29,337 nucleotides of DNA from Lachnospiraceae bacterium (lineage in GTDB: Bacteria > Bacillota > Clostridia > Lachnospirales > Lachnospiraceae), in NCBI GenBank assembly GCA_003447295.1, contig DLZQ01000091.1, positions 14,796-44,132 of the forward strand, read 5' to 3'. The notes beneath the pieces are model-generated. The model saw only the letters and a list, made by a program, of their open reading frames with translations, made no database searches and was not told where the DNA came from. Made by a program: the position numbers and the translations under genes. Position 1 is the stretch's first letter. Each line of letters opens with the position of its first letter. Positions 22,126 to 29,337 of the stretch are shown here, piece by piece.

Positions 22126-23187
22126 ATGAAATGGGAAGAAAATGTACGTAAGGTGGTGCCCTATGTGGCAGGCGAGCAGCCGAACCGCCCGAACATGATC
22201 AAACTGAATACCAATGAATGCCCGTATCCTCCGGCACCCGGAGTACGGCAGGCAGCGGAAAATATGGAAAGCGCATCTCTGCGGCTGTATCCGAATTCCA
22301 ATGCACAGCCCTTAGTGGATGCGCTGGCAGCATACTATCATGTGAAGCCGGAACAGGTATTTGTAGGTGTGGGATCCGACGATGTATTATCCATGGCATT
22401 CCTGACCTTTTTTAACAGCGGAAAACCGATTCTGTTCCCGGATGTGACATATTCCTTTTACGATGTATGGGCGGATCTGTACCGGATCCCGTATCGTACC
22501 TGTGCCCTGGATGAGAACTGGCACATGAATCCCGAGGATTACAAACAGCCAAACGGCGGCGTGATCTTTCCGAACCCCAACGCCCCCACCGGTGTGGAGG
22601 AATCGCTGGAAATGATCGAAGAGATCCTGCAGGCGAATCCCGACGTGGTAGTGATCGTGGATGAGGCTTATGTGGACTTCGGCGGTAAGAGTGCCCTGCC
22701 ACTGCTTAAAAAATACGAAAACCTTCTGGTGGTGCAGACTTTTTCCAAGTCCAGAGCCATGGCGGGAATGCGTATCGGTTTCTGCATCGGTAATGAAAAG
22801 CTGATCCATTATCTGAATGATGTGAAATTTTCCTTCAACTCCTACACTATGAACCTGCCTTCTCAGGTCATGGGTGTGGAAGCGGTAAAGGATGATGTTT
22901 ATTTTAAAGAGACTACGGCGAAGATCGTGGCGACCAGAGAGCGCATTAAGAAGGAGCTTTCGCAGCTTGGATTTACTTTTCCGGATTCTAAGGCGAACTT
23001 TATCTTCGCTTCTCATAAGGAAGTACCTGCCGAAGAGCTTTTCCTGGCACTTCGTGCAGCAGACATCTATGTCAGACACTGGAACAAAGAAAGAATTGCC
23101 AACTCCCTGCGTATCACAGTCGGTACGGATGAAGAGATGGACCGTCTGATCGCTTTCCTGAAAGAATATCTGGAAAAGCGGGCATAA
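22126..23187 (+). CDS. hisC: Histidinol-phosphate aminotransferase-type enzyme
   Basis: This encodes 353 residues after GAGGAG. It is a fold type I PLP aminotransferase. The pieces IKLNTNECPYPPAPGV, VGVGSDDVLSMAF, FPNPNAPTGV and VDEAYVDFGG match HisC, and the PLP lysine is K208 in QTFSKSRAMAGMRIGF. It converts histidinol phosphate and 2-oxoglutarate to imidazole acetol phosphate and glutamate in reverse of, or within, histidine synthesis. No other his gene is next to it, so a related role with aromatic amino acids is also possible. The length (353) is usual for the family. Confidence 0.88.
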   Translation: MKWEENVRKVVPYVAGEQPNRPNMIKLNTNECPYPPAPGVRQAAENMESASLRLYPNSNAQPLVDALAAYYHVKPEQVFVGVGSDDVLSMAFLTFFNSGKPILFPDVTYSFYDVWADLYRIPYRTCALDENWHMNPEDYKQPNGGVIFPNPNAPTGVEESLEMIEEILQANPDVVVIVDEAYVDFGGKSALPLLKKYENLLVVQTFSKSRAMAGMRIGFCIGNEKLIHYLNDVKFSFNSYTMNLPSQVMGVEAVKDDVYFKETTAKIVATRERIKKELSQLGFTFPDSKANFIFASHKEVPAEELFLALRAADIYVRHWNKERIANSLRITVGTDEEMDRLIAFLKEYLEKRA

Positions 23188-23216
23188 TTAAAAAATAAAA
23201 GAATTGGAGCAAACAC

Positions 23217-23693
23217 ATGTTAAAAAAGTATTTGATCATTTTTCTGGTATCTATGGTTCCTTTGATTGAGCTTCGAGGCGCTGTCCCTATTGCGGTGGGA
23301 ATGAATCTGCCGCTGCTTCCCACCTATATTGTCTGCATCCTGGGCAATATGCTTCCTGTGCCGTTTATTTTCTTTTTTGCCAGAAAGGTATTGGAATGGG
23401 GCGCAGACAAGCCGGTCATCGGTAAATTCTTCACCTTCTGCCTGGAAAAAGGACATAAGGGTGGCAAGAAACTGCAGGAGAAGGCCGGAAGAGGTCTGTT
23501 CGTGGCACTGCTTCTCTTTGTAGGCATTCCGCTTCCGGGAACCGGCGCCTGGACCGGAACTCTGGCAGCCAGTCTGTTAGACATGGACTTTAAGTCCAGT
23601 GTCATTGCCGTGATGTTGGGAGTGGTACTGGCAGGTGTGATCATGGGTCTGCTCAGCATGGGCGTATTTGGAGCACTTGGAACTATTTTCTAA
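23217..23693 (+). CDS. Small multi-drug export-type membrane protein (COG2426 family)
   Basis: This encodes 158 residues with about four hydrophobic segments. The hallmark VPLIELRGAVPIAVG near the N-terminus and the central GIPLPGTGAWTGTLAA are those of the small multi-drug export (Sm_multidrug_ex) Pfam family. The true function of the family is poorly established despite the name. The length is standard. It lies 29 bases after hisC and 21 bases before the methyltransferase gene, in what looks like one transcript. Confidence 0.85.
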   Translation: MLKKYLIIFLVSMVPLIELRGAVPIAVGMNLPLLPTYIVCILGNMLPVPFIFFFARKVLEWGADKPVIGKFFTFCLEKGHKGGKKLQEKAGRGLFVALLLFVGIPLPGTGAWTGTLAASLLDMDFKSSVIAVMLGVVLAGVIMGLLSMGVFGALGTIF

Positions 23694-23714
23694 AAAAACG
23701 GGGATACTGTAATT

Positions 23715-24527
23715 ATGGAAAATACAGAAGAAATCTACACAGACTTTGCAAGAGTATATGACGAACTCATGGACAACACGCCCTATGATATGTGGTGTGA
23801 CCGCTTAGATGAGCTGATTACGGCTTACGGTGTATCCAAACCTACGCGGGATGCGGAAGGCATTCTGGATTCTGAGCGAAATCTGGTGGTGGACTTAGGG
23901 TGCGGAACCGGCACACTGACGGAGCTGTTGTATAAAAAGGGGTATGACTGCATTGGCGTGGATAATTCCGAGGAGATGCTGAACATTGCCATGGACAAAA
24001 AAGCACAGAGCGGTTCGGAAATCCTCTATCTTCATCAGGATATGCGGGAACTGGATCTGTATTCTACCGTAGGTACGGTGATCAGTGTCTGTGATTCCGT
24101 GAATTATATTCTGGAAGAAGAGGAACTGTTGCAGGTATTTCAGCTGGTGAACAACTATCTCTATCCCGGCGGGGTATTTATCTTTGATTTTAATACCGCC
24201 TATAAATACCGGGAAGTCATCGGCAATACCACCATTGCGGAGAACAGAGAGGACTGCAGTTTTATCTGGGAGAATTATTACGATCCGGAAGAAGAGATCA
24301 ATGAGTATGATCTGACTATCTTCGTACAGGAAGAGGACGATGTTTTCCGGAGATTCACAGAGACCCATTTGCAGCGGGGCTATACTGTGGAGCAGATGCG
24401 GGCGCTTGTGGAGCAGGCAGGATTAAAGGTTCTTGAAATCAAGGATTCCGATACCGGTGAAGCAGCGGCTGAGACCAGCGAGAGAGTATATATCGTAGCA
24501 AAAGAGCAGCAAAAAAAGCTGTTGTAA
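23715..24527 (+). CDS. Class I SAM-dependent methyltransferase
   Basis: This encodes 270 residues. Motif I is LVVDLGCGTGTLT (about 57-69), the acidic loop is GVDNSEEML (about 78-86), and the motif DSVNYI lies where the substrate pocket usually is. The N-terminus YTDFARVYDELMDNTPYDMW is typical of a Lachnospiraceae methyltransferase family of unknown substrate. It is a cytoplasmic enzyme using S-adenosylmethionine. It is followed by hslO after 19 bases and probably shares its transcript. Confidence 0.88.
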   Translation: MENTEEIYTDFARVYDELMDNTPYDMWCDRLDELITAYGVSKPTRDAEGILDSERNLVVDLGCGTGTLTELLYKKGYDCIGVDNSEEMLNIAMDKKAQSGSEILYLHQDMRELDLYSTVGTVISVCDSVNYILEEEELLQVFQLVNNYLYPGGVFIFDFNTAYKYREVIGNTTIAENREDCSFIWENYYDPEEEINEYDLTIFVQEEDDVFRRFTETHLQRGYTVEQMRALVEQAGLKVLEIKDSDTGEAAAETSERVYIVAKEQQKKLL

Positions 24528-24546
24528 GAAAGGTTCGTGGAATAAA

Positions 24547-25416
24547 ATGAAAGATTATATGGTACGCGCAACTGCCGCAAATGCACAGATCCGTGCATTC
24601 GCCTGTACAACGAAAGAGACAGTGGAGACGGCTAGAGCAGCGCATAATACAAGCCCGGTGGTTACAGCTGCACTGGGAAGACTCCTCAGTGCCGGAGCTA
24701 TGATGGGCAGTATGTTAAAAGGAGAAGATGAACTGATCACACTGCAGATCAAGGGAGACGGTCCCGTGGGAGGACTTACAGTGACAGCAGACGGTAACGG
24801 ACATGTAAAGGGCTACGCGAATGTACCCGATGTGATCCTGCCGGCAAATGCCCAGGGAAAACTGGATGTGGGCGGCGCCGTGGGAAACGGTGTCTTAAGT
24901 GTGATAAGGGATATGGGACTGAAGGATCCTTACGTGGGACAGACCGAGTTACAGACCGGTGAGATCGCAGAGGATCTGACCTATTATTTTGCCGTATCCG
25001 AGCAGGTGCCTTCCGTGGTGGGACTGGGAGTACTGATGAACAGAGACAACACTGTCAGACAGGCCGGCGGATTCATTGTACAGTTGATGCCCTTCGCAGA
25101 GGAGGAGACCATCAGCAGGCTGGAAGAGAATATCAAGAATCTCTCCTCCGTGACCGCTATGCTGGATGCAGGTAAGACTCCGGAGGGGATGCTTGAAGTA
25201 CTGCTTTTGGGAATGAATCCGGAGATCACCGATACGCTTTCTGTGGAATTTGCCTGCAATTGCAGCAAGGACAGAGTGCGCAAGGCCCTGATCAGTATCG
25301 GAAGAGAAGAGCTGCAGTCTATGATCGATGATGATAAGCCGATCGAGGTGAACTGCCATTTCTGTAATAAAAACTATAACTTTACCGTGGATGAATTAAA
25401 ACAGATGATCCGGTAA
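24547..25416 (+). CDS. hslO: Redox-regulated chaperone Hsp33
   Basis: This encodes 289 residues. The N-terminal chaperone domain (MKDYMVRATAANAQIRAFA, with the GDGPVGGLTV, GYANVPD and QVPSVVGLGVLM pieces) is followed by the zinc redox switch. Its four cysteines are C237 and C239 (ACNCS) and C270 and C273 (CHFC). Under oxidative stress these release zinc and form disulfides, which activates the holdase. Size and all motifs match HslO. It lies between the methyltransferase gene and nadE, and 25 bases separate it from nadE. Confidence 0.96.
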   Translation: MKDYMVRATAANAQIRAFACTTKETVETARAAHNTSPVVTAALGRLLSAGAMMGSMLKGEDELITLQIKGDGPVGGLTVTADGNGHVKGYANVPDVILPANAQGKLDVGGAVGNGVLSVIRDMGLKDPYVGQTELQTGEIAEDLTYYFAVSEQVPSVVGLGVLMNRDNTVRQAGGFIVQLMPFAEEETISRLEENIKNLSSVTAMLDAGKTPEGMLEVLLLGMNPEITDTLSVEFACNCSKDRVRKALISIGREELQSMIDDDKPIEVNCHFCNKNYNFTVDELKQMIR

Positions 25417-25441
25417 TGGATTCCGTAAAGTGAGGAAGCTT

Positions 25442-27352
25442 ATGAAACAGGGATTTGTCAAAGTTGCGTCCGCTACACCGTGGATCCGGGTGGCGGATCC
25501 GGTCTATAATGCCCGGGCAATCTGTACCCAGGCAAAAGAAGCGGCAGAACACGGAGCGAAGATAATAGTGTTCCCCGAACTGTGCATTACCGGGTATACC
25601 TGTAATGATCTCTTTTTGCAGAATCTTTTGCTGAAGAAGGCAAAAGAAGCACTGCTTACGATCGCAGAAGAGACAAGCCGGTTGGAGGCATTACTTTTTG
25701 TGGGACTTCCCGTGGAAAAGGACGGTCGTCTGTATAATGTGGCTGCCGCAGTATATCGTGGAAGTATTCTGGGCATGATCCCGAAGAAAAATATTCCGAC
25801 ATATGCGGAATTTTACGAGGGCAGATATTTTACTCCCGGGGAGGAAAGGATAACGAATTTCCGCCTGGGAGAATATGAGGTCCCTTTTGGAACGAATCTT
25901 TTGTTTTGTTGTGAGGAATTGCCGGAGCTGGTTCTTGGCTGTGAGATCTGCGAGGACCTGTGGGTGGCGGATCCGCCATCCACTTCCCATGCATTGGCAG
26001 GGGCTACGGTGATCGCCAATCTGTCGGCATCTAATGAGACGGTATCCAAGGACGCTTACCGTGAACTATTGGTAAAATCCACCAGCGCAAGACTTCTGTG
26101 TGGGTATATTTATACTTCCGCCGGAGAAGGAGAATCCACTCAGGATCTGGTATTCGGAGGGCATAATCTGATTGCGGAGAACGGAACACTGCTGGCACAG
26201 TCTTCCCGTTTCGCCACAGGAATTCTCTACACAGACATGGATGTGCTCAAAATAAGCAACGAGCGCAGAAGAATGGGAACCTTTGGAAAACAGCCGACGG
26301 TTTCCTATTGTAAGATTCCGTTTTCCATGGAACTTACGGAGACCAGACTGGAACGGAAGTTCGCGGCGCATCCTTTTGTACCGGAGGATCCGGCTCTTCG
26401 CAACAGAAGATGTGAAGATATTTTATCCATTCAGGCGTATGGTCTGAAAAAACGCTATGAACATATCGGTGGTAAGACGGCGGTTCTCGGAATCTCGGGA
26501 GGACTGGATTCTACACTGGCACTTTTGGTGACGGTGAGGACGTTTGATCTGTTAGGACTTGCAAGAAAAGGAATCATTGCCGTGACCATGCCCTGCTTCG
26601 GTACCACGGACCGGACCTACGAGAATGCCTGCCTGTTAGCGAAGACTCTGGGTACGACACTTCGGGAAGTGGATATCCGTGAGGCAGTGACCGGACATTT
26701 CGCAGACATCGGACAAGATATGGAATGTCATGATGTTACTTATGAGAACGGGCAGGCGAGAGAACGCACACAGGTACTTATGGATATTGCGAACAAGGAG
26801 AATGCCCTGGTCATCGGTACAGGAGACATGTCGGAGCTCGCACTTGGCTGGGCTACCTATAACGGAGACCACATGTCCATGTATGGCGTCAATGCAGGCG
26901 TGCCGAAGACACTGGTAAGACACTTAGTGCAGTATTACGCGGATACCTGTGGACAGGAAGAACTGTCGAAAGTACTGAAGGATGTGCTGGATACGCCGGT
27001 GAGTCCGGAACTGCTTCCGCCGGTAGAAGGAAATATCGCGCAGAAGACAGAGGATCTTGTGGGACCTTATGAACTGCACGACTTCTTCTTATATTATATG
27101 CTGCGCTGCGGCTATGCGCCGGATAAGGTATACCGGATCGCAGAAGAGACCTTTGCCGGAAAATATGATGCAAAGACCATTAAAAAATGGCTGAAAAATT
27201 TCTATCGGAGGTTTTTCTCGCAGCAGTTTAAACGCTCCTGCCTGCCGGACGGACCCAAAGTGGGAAGCGTGGCACTTTCCCCCAGAGGGGATCTGCGCAT
27301 GCCCAGTGATGCCTGTGCAAGGATCTGGCTGGACCGCCTGGAGGAAATATAA
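25442..27352 (+). CDS. nadE: Glutamine-dependent NAD+ synthetase
   Basis: This encodes 636 residues from ATG 25442 (GAGG at 6 bases); an upstream in-frame GTG at 25430 is less likely. The N-terminal nitrilase-type glutaminase domain (about 1-270) carries the catalytic triad: E46 in FPELCITGY, a Lys in IPKKNIPTYAEFYEGR and C170 in EICEDLW. The C-terminal synthetase has the PP-loop SGGLDS (352-357) and GTGDMSELALGW. The enzyme uses glutamine, ATP and deamido-NAD+ to make NAD+ in the cytoplasm. The length fits the long two-domain form. No clear terminator follows, but a promoter for the next gene starts 48 bases later. Confidence 0.96.
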   Translation: MKQGFVKVASATPWIRVADPVYNARAICTQAKEAAEHGAKIIVFPELCITGYTCNDLFLQNLLLKKAKEALLTIAEETSRLEALLFVGLPVEKDGRLYNVAAAVYRGSILGMIPKKNIPTYAEFYEGRYFTPGEERITNFRLGEYEVPFGTNLLFCCEELPELVLGCEICEDLWVADPPSTSHALAGATVIANLSASNETVSKDAYRELLVKSTSARLLCGYIYTSAGEGESTQDLVFGGHNLIAENGTLLAQSSRFATGILYTDMDVLKISNERRRMGTFGKQPTVSYCKIPFSMELTETRLERKFAAHPFVPEDPALRNRRCEDILSIQAYGLKKRYEHIGGKTAVLGISGGLDSTLALLVTVRTFDLLGLARKGIIAVTMPCFGTTDRTYENACLLAKTLGTTLREVDIREAVTGHFADIGQDMECHDVTYENGQARERTQVLMDIANKENALVIGTGDMSELALGWATYNGDHMSMYGVNAGVPKTLVRHLVQYYADTCGQEELSKVLKDVLDTPVSPELLPPVEGNIAQKTEDLVGPYELHDFFLYYMLRCGYAPDKVYRIAEETFAGKYDAKTIKKWLKNFYRRFFSQQFKRSCLPDGPKVGSVALSPRGDLRMPSDACARIWLDRLEEI

Positions 27353-27399
27353 AAATATTGTTAAAATTTCGTCGAAATTCTTAATTTTCTGTTTTTTAC

Positions 27400-27428
27400 T
27401 TGAAATGGAAAACGGGAAATCGTATATT
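27400..27428 (+). promoter_or_regulatory. Promoter of the small helix-turn-helix gene
   Basis: TTGAAA (27400-27405), a 17-base spacer and TATATT (27423-27428) are present. The leader is short and contains a strong GGAGG (27457-27461) seven bases before the ATG. Confidence 0.65.
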
Positions 27429-27468
27429 ATAGCTGTACCAAGTTTAGAGGATATGTGGAGGAATAAAT

Positions 27469-27819
27469 ATGACTAAGGCGGAAATCTTAAAAAAAGAAAT
27501 CTTAAGACAGTATCGCAGTGTCAGACAGTTTGCCATGGAGATGAATATTCCTTACAGCACACTGGTAACGGCTCTGGAGCGCGGCATTGAAGGGATGGCA
27601 TACGGAACAGTTATCAAAATGTGTGACAAGCTGAGTCTGAATCCTGTAGATTTTTCATCATTGGAGAGGGATGCATCCCTGGGAGCACAGCTTTTGGAAA
27701 ATCGTGTCATGCAGAATTATGTGAAACTGAATCAGACCGGAAGAGATAAGATTCTGGAGCTGATGGATGATTTTGTACAGATTGATAAGTACAAGGCAAA
27801 AAACAAGAAAACAAAATAA
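27469..27819 (+). CDS. Small XRE-like helix-turn-helix protein
   Basis: This encodes 116 residues. The N-terminal half (about 1-65) folds by pattern as a lambda-repressor-like HTH: ILRQYRSVRQFAMEMNIPYS followed by TLVTALERGIEG, and the third part MAYGTVIKMCDKLSLNP. The C-terminal half is helical and ends in a very basic KAKNKKTK tail. It has its own promoter and no partner gene. Proteins of this type repress or activate genes; the target is unknown, but the divergence-free, convergent position opposite the flagellar gene gives no direct clue. Confidence is high that it is a real gene and moderate for DNA binding. Confidence 0.8.
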   Translation: MTKAEILKKEILRQYRSVRQFAMEMNIPYSTLVTALERGIEGMAYGTVIKMCDKLSLNPVDFSSLERDASLGAQLLENRVMQNYVKLNQTGRDKILELMDDFVQIDKYKAKNKKTK

Positions 27820-27834
27820 GAAGTAAAAAAACAA

Positions 27835-27900
27835 GTAAAATAAGTAAAATAAAACAGCTACTGATCGAATCCCCTAAAACGGGGATCAACAGTAGCTGTT
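27835..27900 (-). terminator. Intrinsic terminator of the FliD-like gene, overlapping its stop codon
   Basis: AACAGCTACTG (27853-27863) pairs with CAGTAGCTGTT (27890-27900), with an inner TCCCC/GGGGA stem (27870-27874/27881-27885). On the minus strand the stem is followed by TTTTATTTTACTT. The TGA stop codon (27888-27886) and the last codons of the gene are inside the right arm. The T-rich side contains the tandem unit AAGTAAAAT twice on the plus strand. Confidence 0.8.
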
Positions 27901-29181
27901 GAACATCATGCCGCTGTAAGCGCTGGTGGTATAAGGACTGATGAAATTGTGACCGGGATTTTTGTAGGCCACAATTTTTTTGTCTACGTAATCCATAGGA
28001 TTCAACGAGACCTGATCGCTTTTGTGTAACAGAGAGCTGCTGAAATCCTTTAATACACTGAAAGCCGACAGATCATTTCCCGAGGCTGCCGCGGTCTGCC
28101 GCAGTCTTTCGTCATTGATGGAGAGCATACCGTCATCCTCCAGATGCATTCCCATACTTTCCAAAGAATTGCCGTACAGGGATGCGATGGATGAAAATTC
28201 CCGTACCAGCTGTCTGCTTCTGGACTGGGTATTCAGATAGGAAGATGCCGCACGTATGAAATTATTGTAACTGCCTACCAGCTGGTTAATATTGTCGGTG
28301 ATGGATTCGGTATCTGTCTTCAGCCCGATATGTACCGGTTTATCTTCGGGGCTTACGGCTTTAATCTGTACATCGAACAACTTGCCCACCGTGAAATGGT
28401 TGGAAGAGGAAGAACGTTCCTCACCGTTGATCAGGAAGCTTGCGTTGTCAGCGGAATGACTGATATAATTCAGTCCCATATTGTCTACGACACCGGAGGT
28501 CTTGCTGGTATGATCATCACTGACCCGGAAATGATACGGTCTGCCGTTCGGAATACCGGTGGCGTCGGATGTCAGGCGGAGTGCGTAACGGGAATCGGAT
28601 TCCGCTACCTCTGCACGGATGCCGATGTCCGCGTTGTTGATCAGCCTCGACAGCCGCTCCATGATCTGACGGTTGGTATCGCCCTCGTTAATATTGAACT
28701 GGAATTCATAGTTCATATCGTTGACCGCAATATCAAAGGAATAAGTATCCGGAGCCAGTGTGGTAGCCAGATCCGGGAGGAAATATCCAAGATTCTCCTG
28801 GGGAGTGGCAAGGGTGCGAACCTCCAGATCGAATTCGGGAGAAGCAGCGGAAGAGGCTTCGGAACCGATATAGGTGACCTCAGCGATATCGTTGTTGGTG
28901 GAATAGGCACTTTTTTTACGGAACATGCCGTCCTGCTCCAGCCCGCCGAGCTGAGCGATGGAGTTGTGAAGCTCTCTGGCGTTCTCCTTGACATCCACAG
29001 CATAATACTGAGTATCCTTACTGGTGGTGGGAAGATACCAGGGTGCATCCTTGTTCAGTTTTATGATGGAATTATAGACACTGCGAAGTTCGCTCTTTTT
29101 ATGTGTGTCGTATTTCGTCAGCTGTCTGGGCGAGTACGCCGTCAGATAATTATTGTAAACAGTATTGAGAACTACACTCAT
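27886..29181 (-). CDS. FliD-like flagellar cap/hook-associated protein
   Basis: This encodes 431 residues; AAAGGAG is eight bases before ATG 29181. Features of FliD-type proteins can be read: an N-terminal helical part, a central beta-rich domain with LEVRTLATPQENLGYFL and YSFDIAVNDMNYEFQFNI, an NRQIMERLSRLINNADIGI segment typical of the FliD and flagellin D-domains, and a C-terminal helical part containing TDTESITDNINQLVGSYNNF. The canonical long N-terminal coiled coil is shortened, and the C-terminus ends in an unusual Cys (FNSYC). It is most likely a secreted cap or hook-associated subunit, although it could be a divergent paralogue. It was identified by pattern, so the exact paralogue is uncertain. 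Confidence 0.72.
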   Translation of the reverse strand: MSVVLNTVYNNYLTAYSPRQLTKYDTHKKSELRSVYNSIIKLNKDAPWYLPTTSKDTQYYAVDVKENARELHNSIAQLGGLEQDGMFRKKSAYSTNNDIAEVTYIGSEASSAASPEFDLEVRTLATPQENLGYFLPDLATTLAPDTYSFDIAVNDMNYEFQFNINEGDTNRQIMERLSRLINNADIGIRAEVAESDSRYALRLTSDATGIPNGRPYHFRVSDDHTSKTSGVVDNMGLNYISHSADNASFLINGEERSSSSNHFTVGKLFDVQIKAVSPEDKPVHIGLKTDTESITDNINQLVGSYNNFIRAASSYLNTQSRSRQLVREFSSIASLYGNSLESMGMHLEDDGMLSINDERLRQTAAASGNDLSAFSVLKDFSSSLLHKSDQVSLNPMDYVDKKIVAYKNPGHNFISPYTTSAYSGMMFNSYC

Positions 29182-29263
29182 AGATATCTCCTTTCTCCTC
29201 CGTAATCAAGGAAATTTTAGATGTCGCGGTCAAAAGCCCCCGACTTTGATGCCTGCGGATTGC

Positions 29264-29279
29264 TCCGTGCTACGCACTC
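29264..29279 (-). repeat. Short dispersed motif, copy 2
   Basis: On the minus strand this reads GAGTGCGTAGCACGGA, matching 15 of 16 bases of the copy at 6786-6801. It lies about 85 bases upstream of the FliD-like gene in a 156-bp region without a gene (29182-29337). Confidence 0.5.
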
Positions 29280-29302
29280 CCACACTTCTACCCTCTATTC
29301 GC

Positions 29303-29330
29303 ATATCATGGGATTATCATCCCACTTTTA
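29303..29330 (-). promoter_or_regulatory. Weak candidate sigma-28 (FliA/SigD) promoter of the FliD-like gene
   Basis: On the minus strand TAAA (29330-29327) is followed by 16 bases and CATGATAT (29310-29303), resembling the TAAA-N15-GCCGATAT pattern of flagellar sigma factors only in part. A GGGAT/ATCCC dyad lies inside the spacer. Confidence 0.25.
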
Positions 29331-29337
29331 TGCTCAT

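Noticed and set aside
28330..29205. Plus-strand frame of 291 codons opposite the FliD-like gene
   Set aside because: No ribosome binding site or recognisable domain; the minus strand has both.
1..29337. CRISPR array, transposase, tRNA or rRNA gene
   Set aside because: No regular spaced repeats, no transposase motifs and no cloverleaf or rRNA sequence were seen on either strand.

Overview
The window looks like chromosomal DNA of a motile, Gram-positive gut-type Clostridium relative, most likely Lachnospiraceae (Roseburia/Agathobacter/Blautia-like). This placement is inferred from moderate GC content, strong AGGAGG-type ribosome binding sites, a secretin-less Tad pilus locus, a flagellar cap-like protein, and protein sequences typical of that family. 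No rRNA, tRNA, CRISPR array, transposase or phage gene is visible.

Layout. (1) 1-4622: the 3' end of an L-fucose/L-arabinose isomerase-type gene, a 360-bp nested inverted-repeat element, a small membrane protein (minus strand), a MATE exporter, and a family 2 glycoside hydrolase (minus strand) whose 3' end overlaps the MATE gene. (2) 4766-8492: an ABC-F ATPase, a 37-codon membrane micro-protein gene on the minus strand, and a c-di-GMP phosphodiesterase-type protein (degenerate GGDEF plus intact EAL). (3) 8532-18515: a compact one-direction operon encoding a complete Gram-positive Tad/Flp-type pilus machine. It contains a CpaF/TadA ATPase, TadB, TadC, a small Flp-like pilin, two TadE-like minor pilins, a CpaB/SAF protein, a 1438-residue secreted surface protein and an A24 prepilin peptidase. 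The operon has a near-consensus promoter and a roughly 170-nt leader that can fold into two mutually exclusive stems. (4) 18520-20995: a polar amino acid ABC importer (lipoprotein, permease, ATPase) with a strong terminator between the first and second genes. (5) 21037-27352: a housekeeping run with a glycosyltransferase, HisC-like aminotransferase, small export protein, methyltransferase, Hsp33 and NAD+ synthetase. (6) 27400-29337: a small helix-turn-helix-like protein facing a FliD-like flagellar cap protein on the minus strand.

How it fits together. The Tad block is the most striking part. All the cytoplasmic, membrane and pilin parts of a single-membrane Tad machine sit next to a giant, non-LPXTG surface protein. 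That protein carries a cysteine/zinc-ribbon-like N-terminus, two InlB-type repeats, a glycine-rich domain and Ig/Fn3-like domains. It is inferred to be displayed by, or to cooperate with, the pilus. The gene directly upstream encodes a c-di-GMP-degrading type protein, which suggests that c-di-GMP governs the sessile (pilus) versus motile (flagellum) choice here. The candidate leader RNA, the long palindrome at 253-616 and the membrane micro-protein are the best leads for undescribed elements. Everything here rests on reading the sequence; no database searches or folding programs were run.
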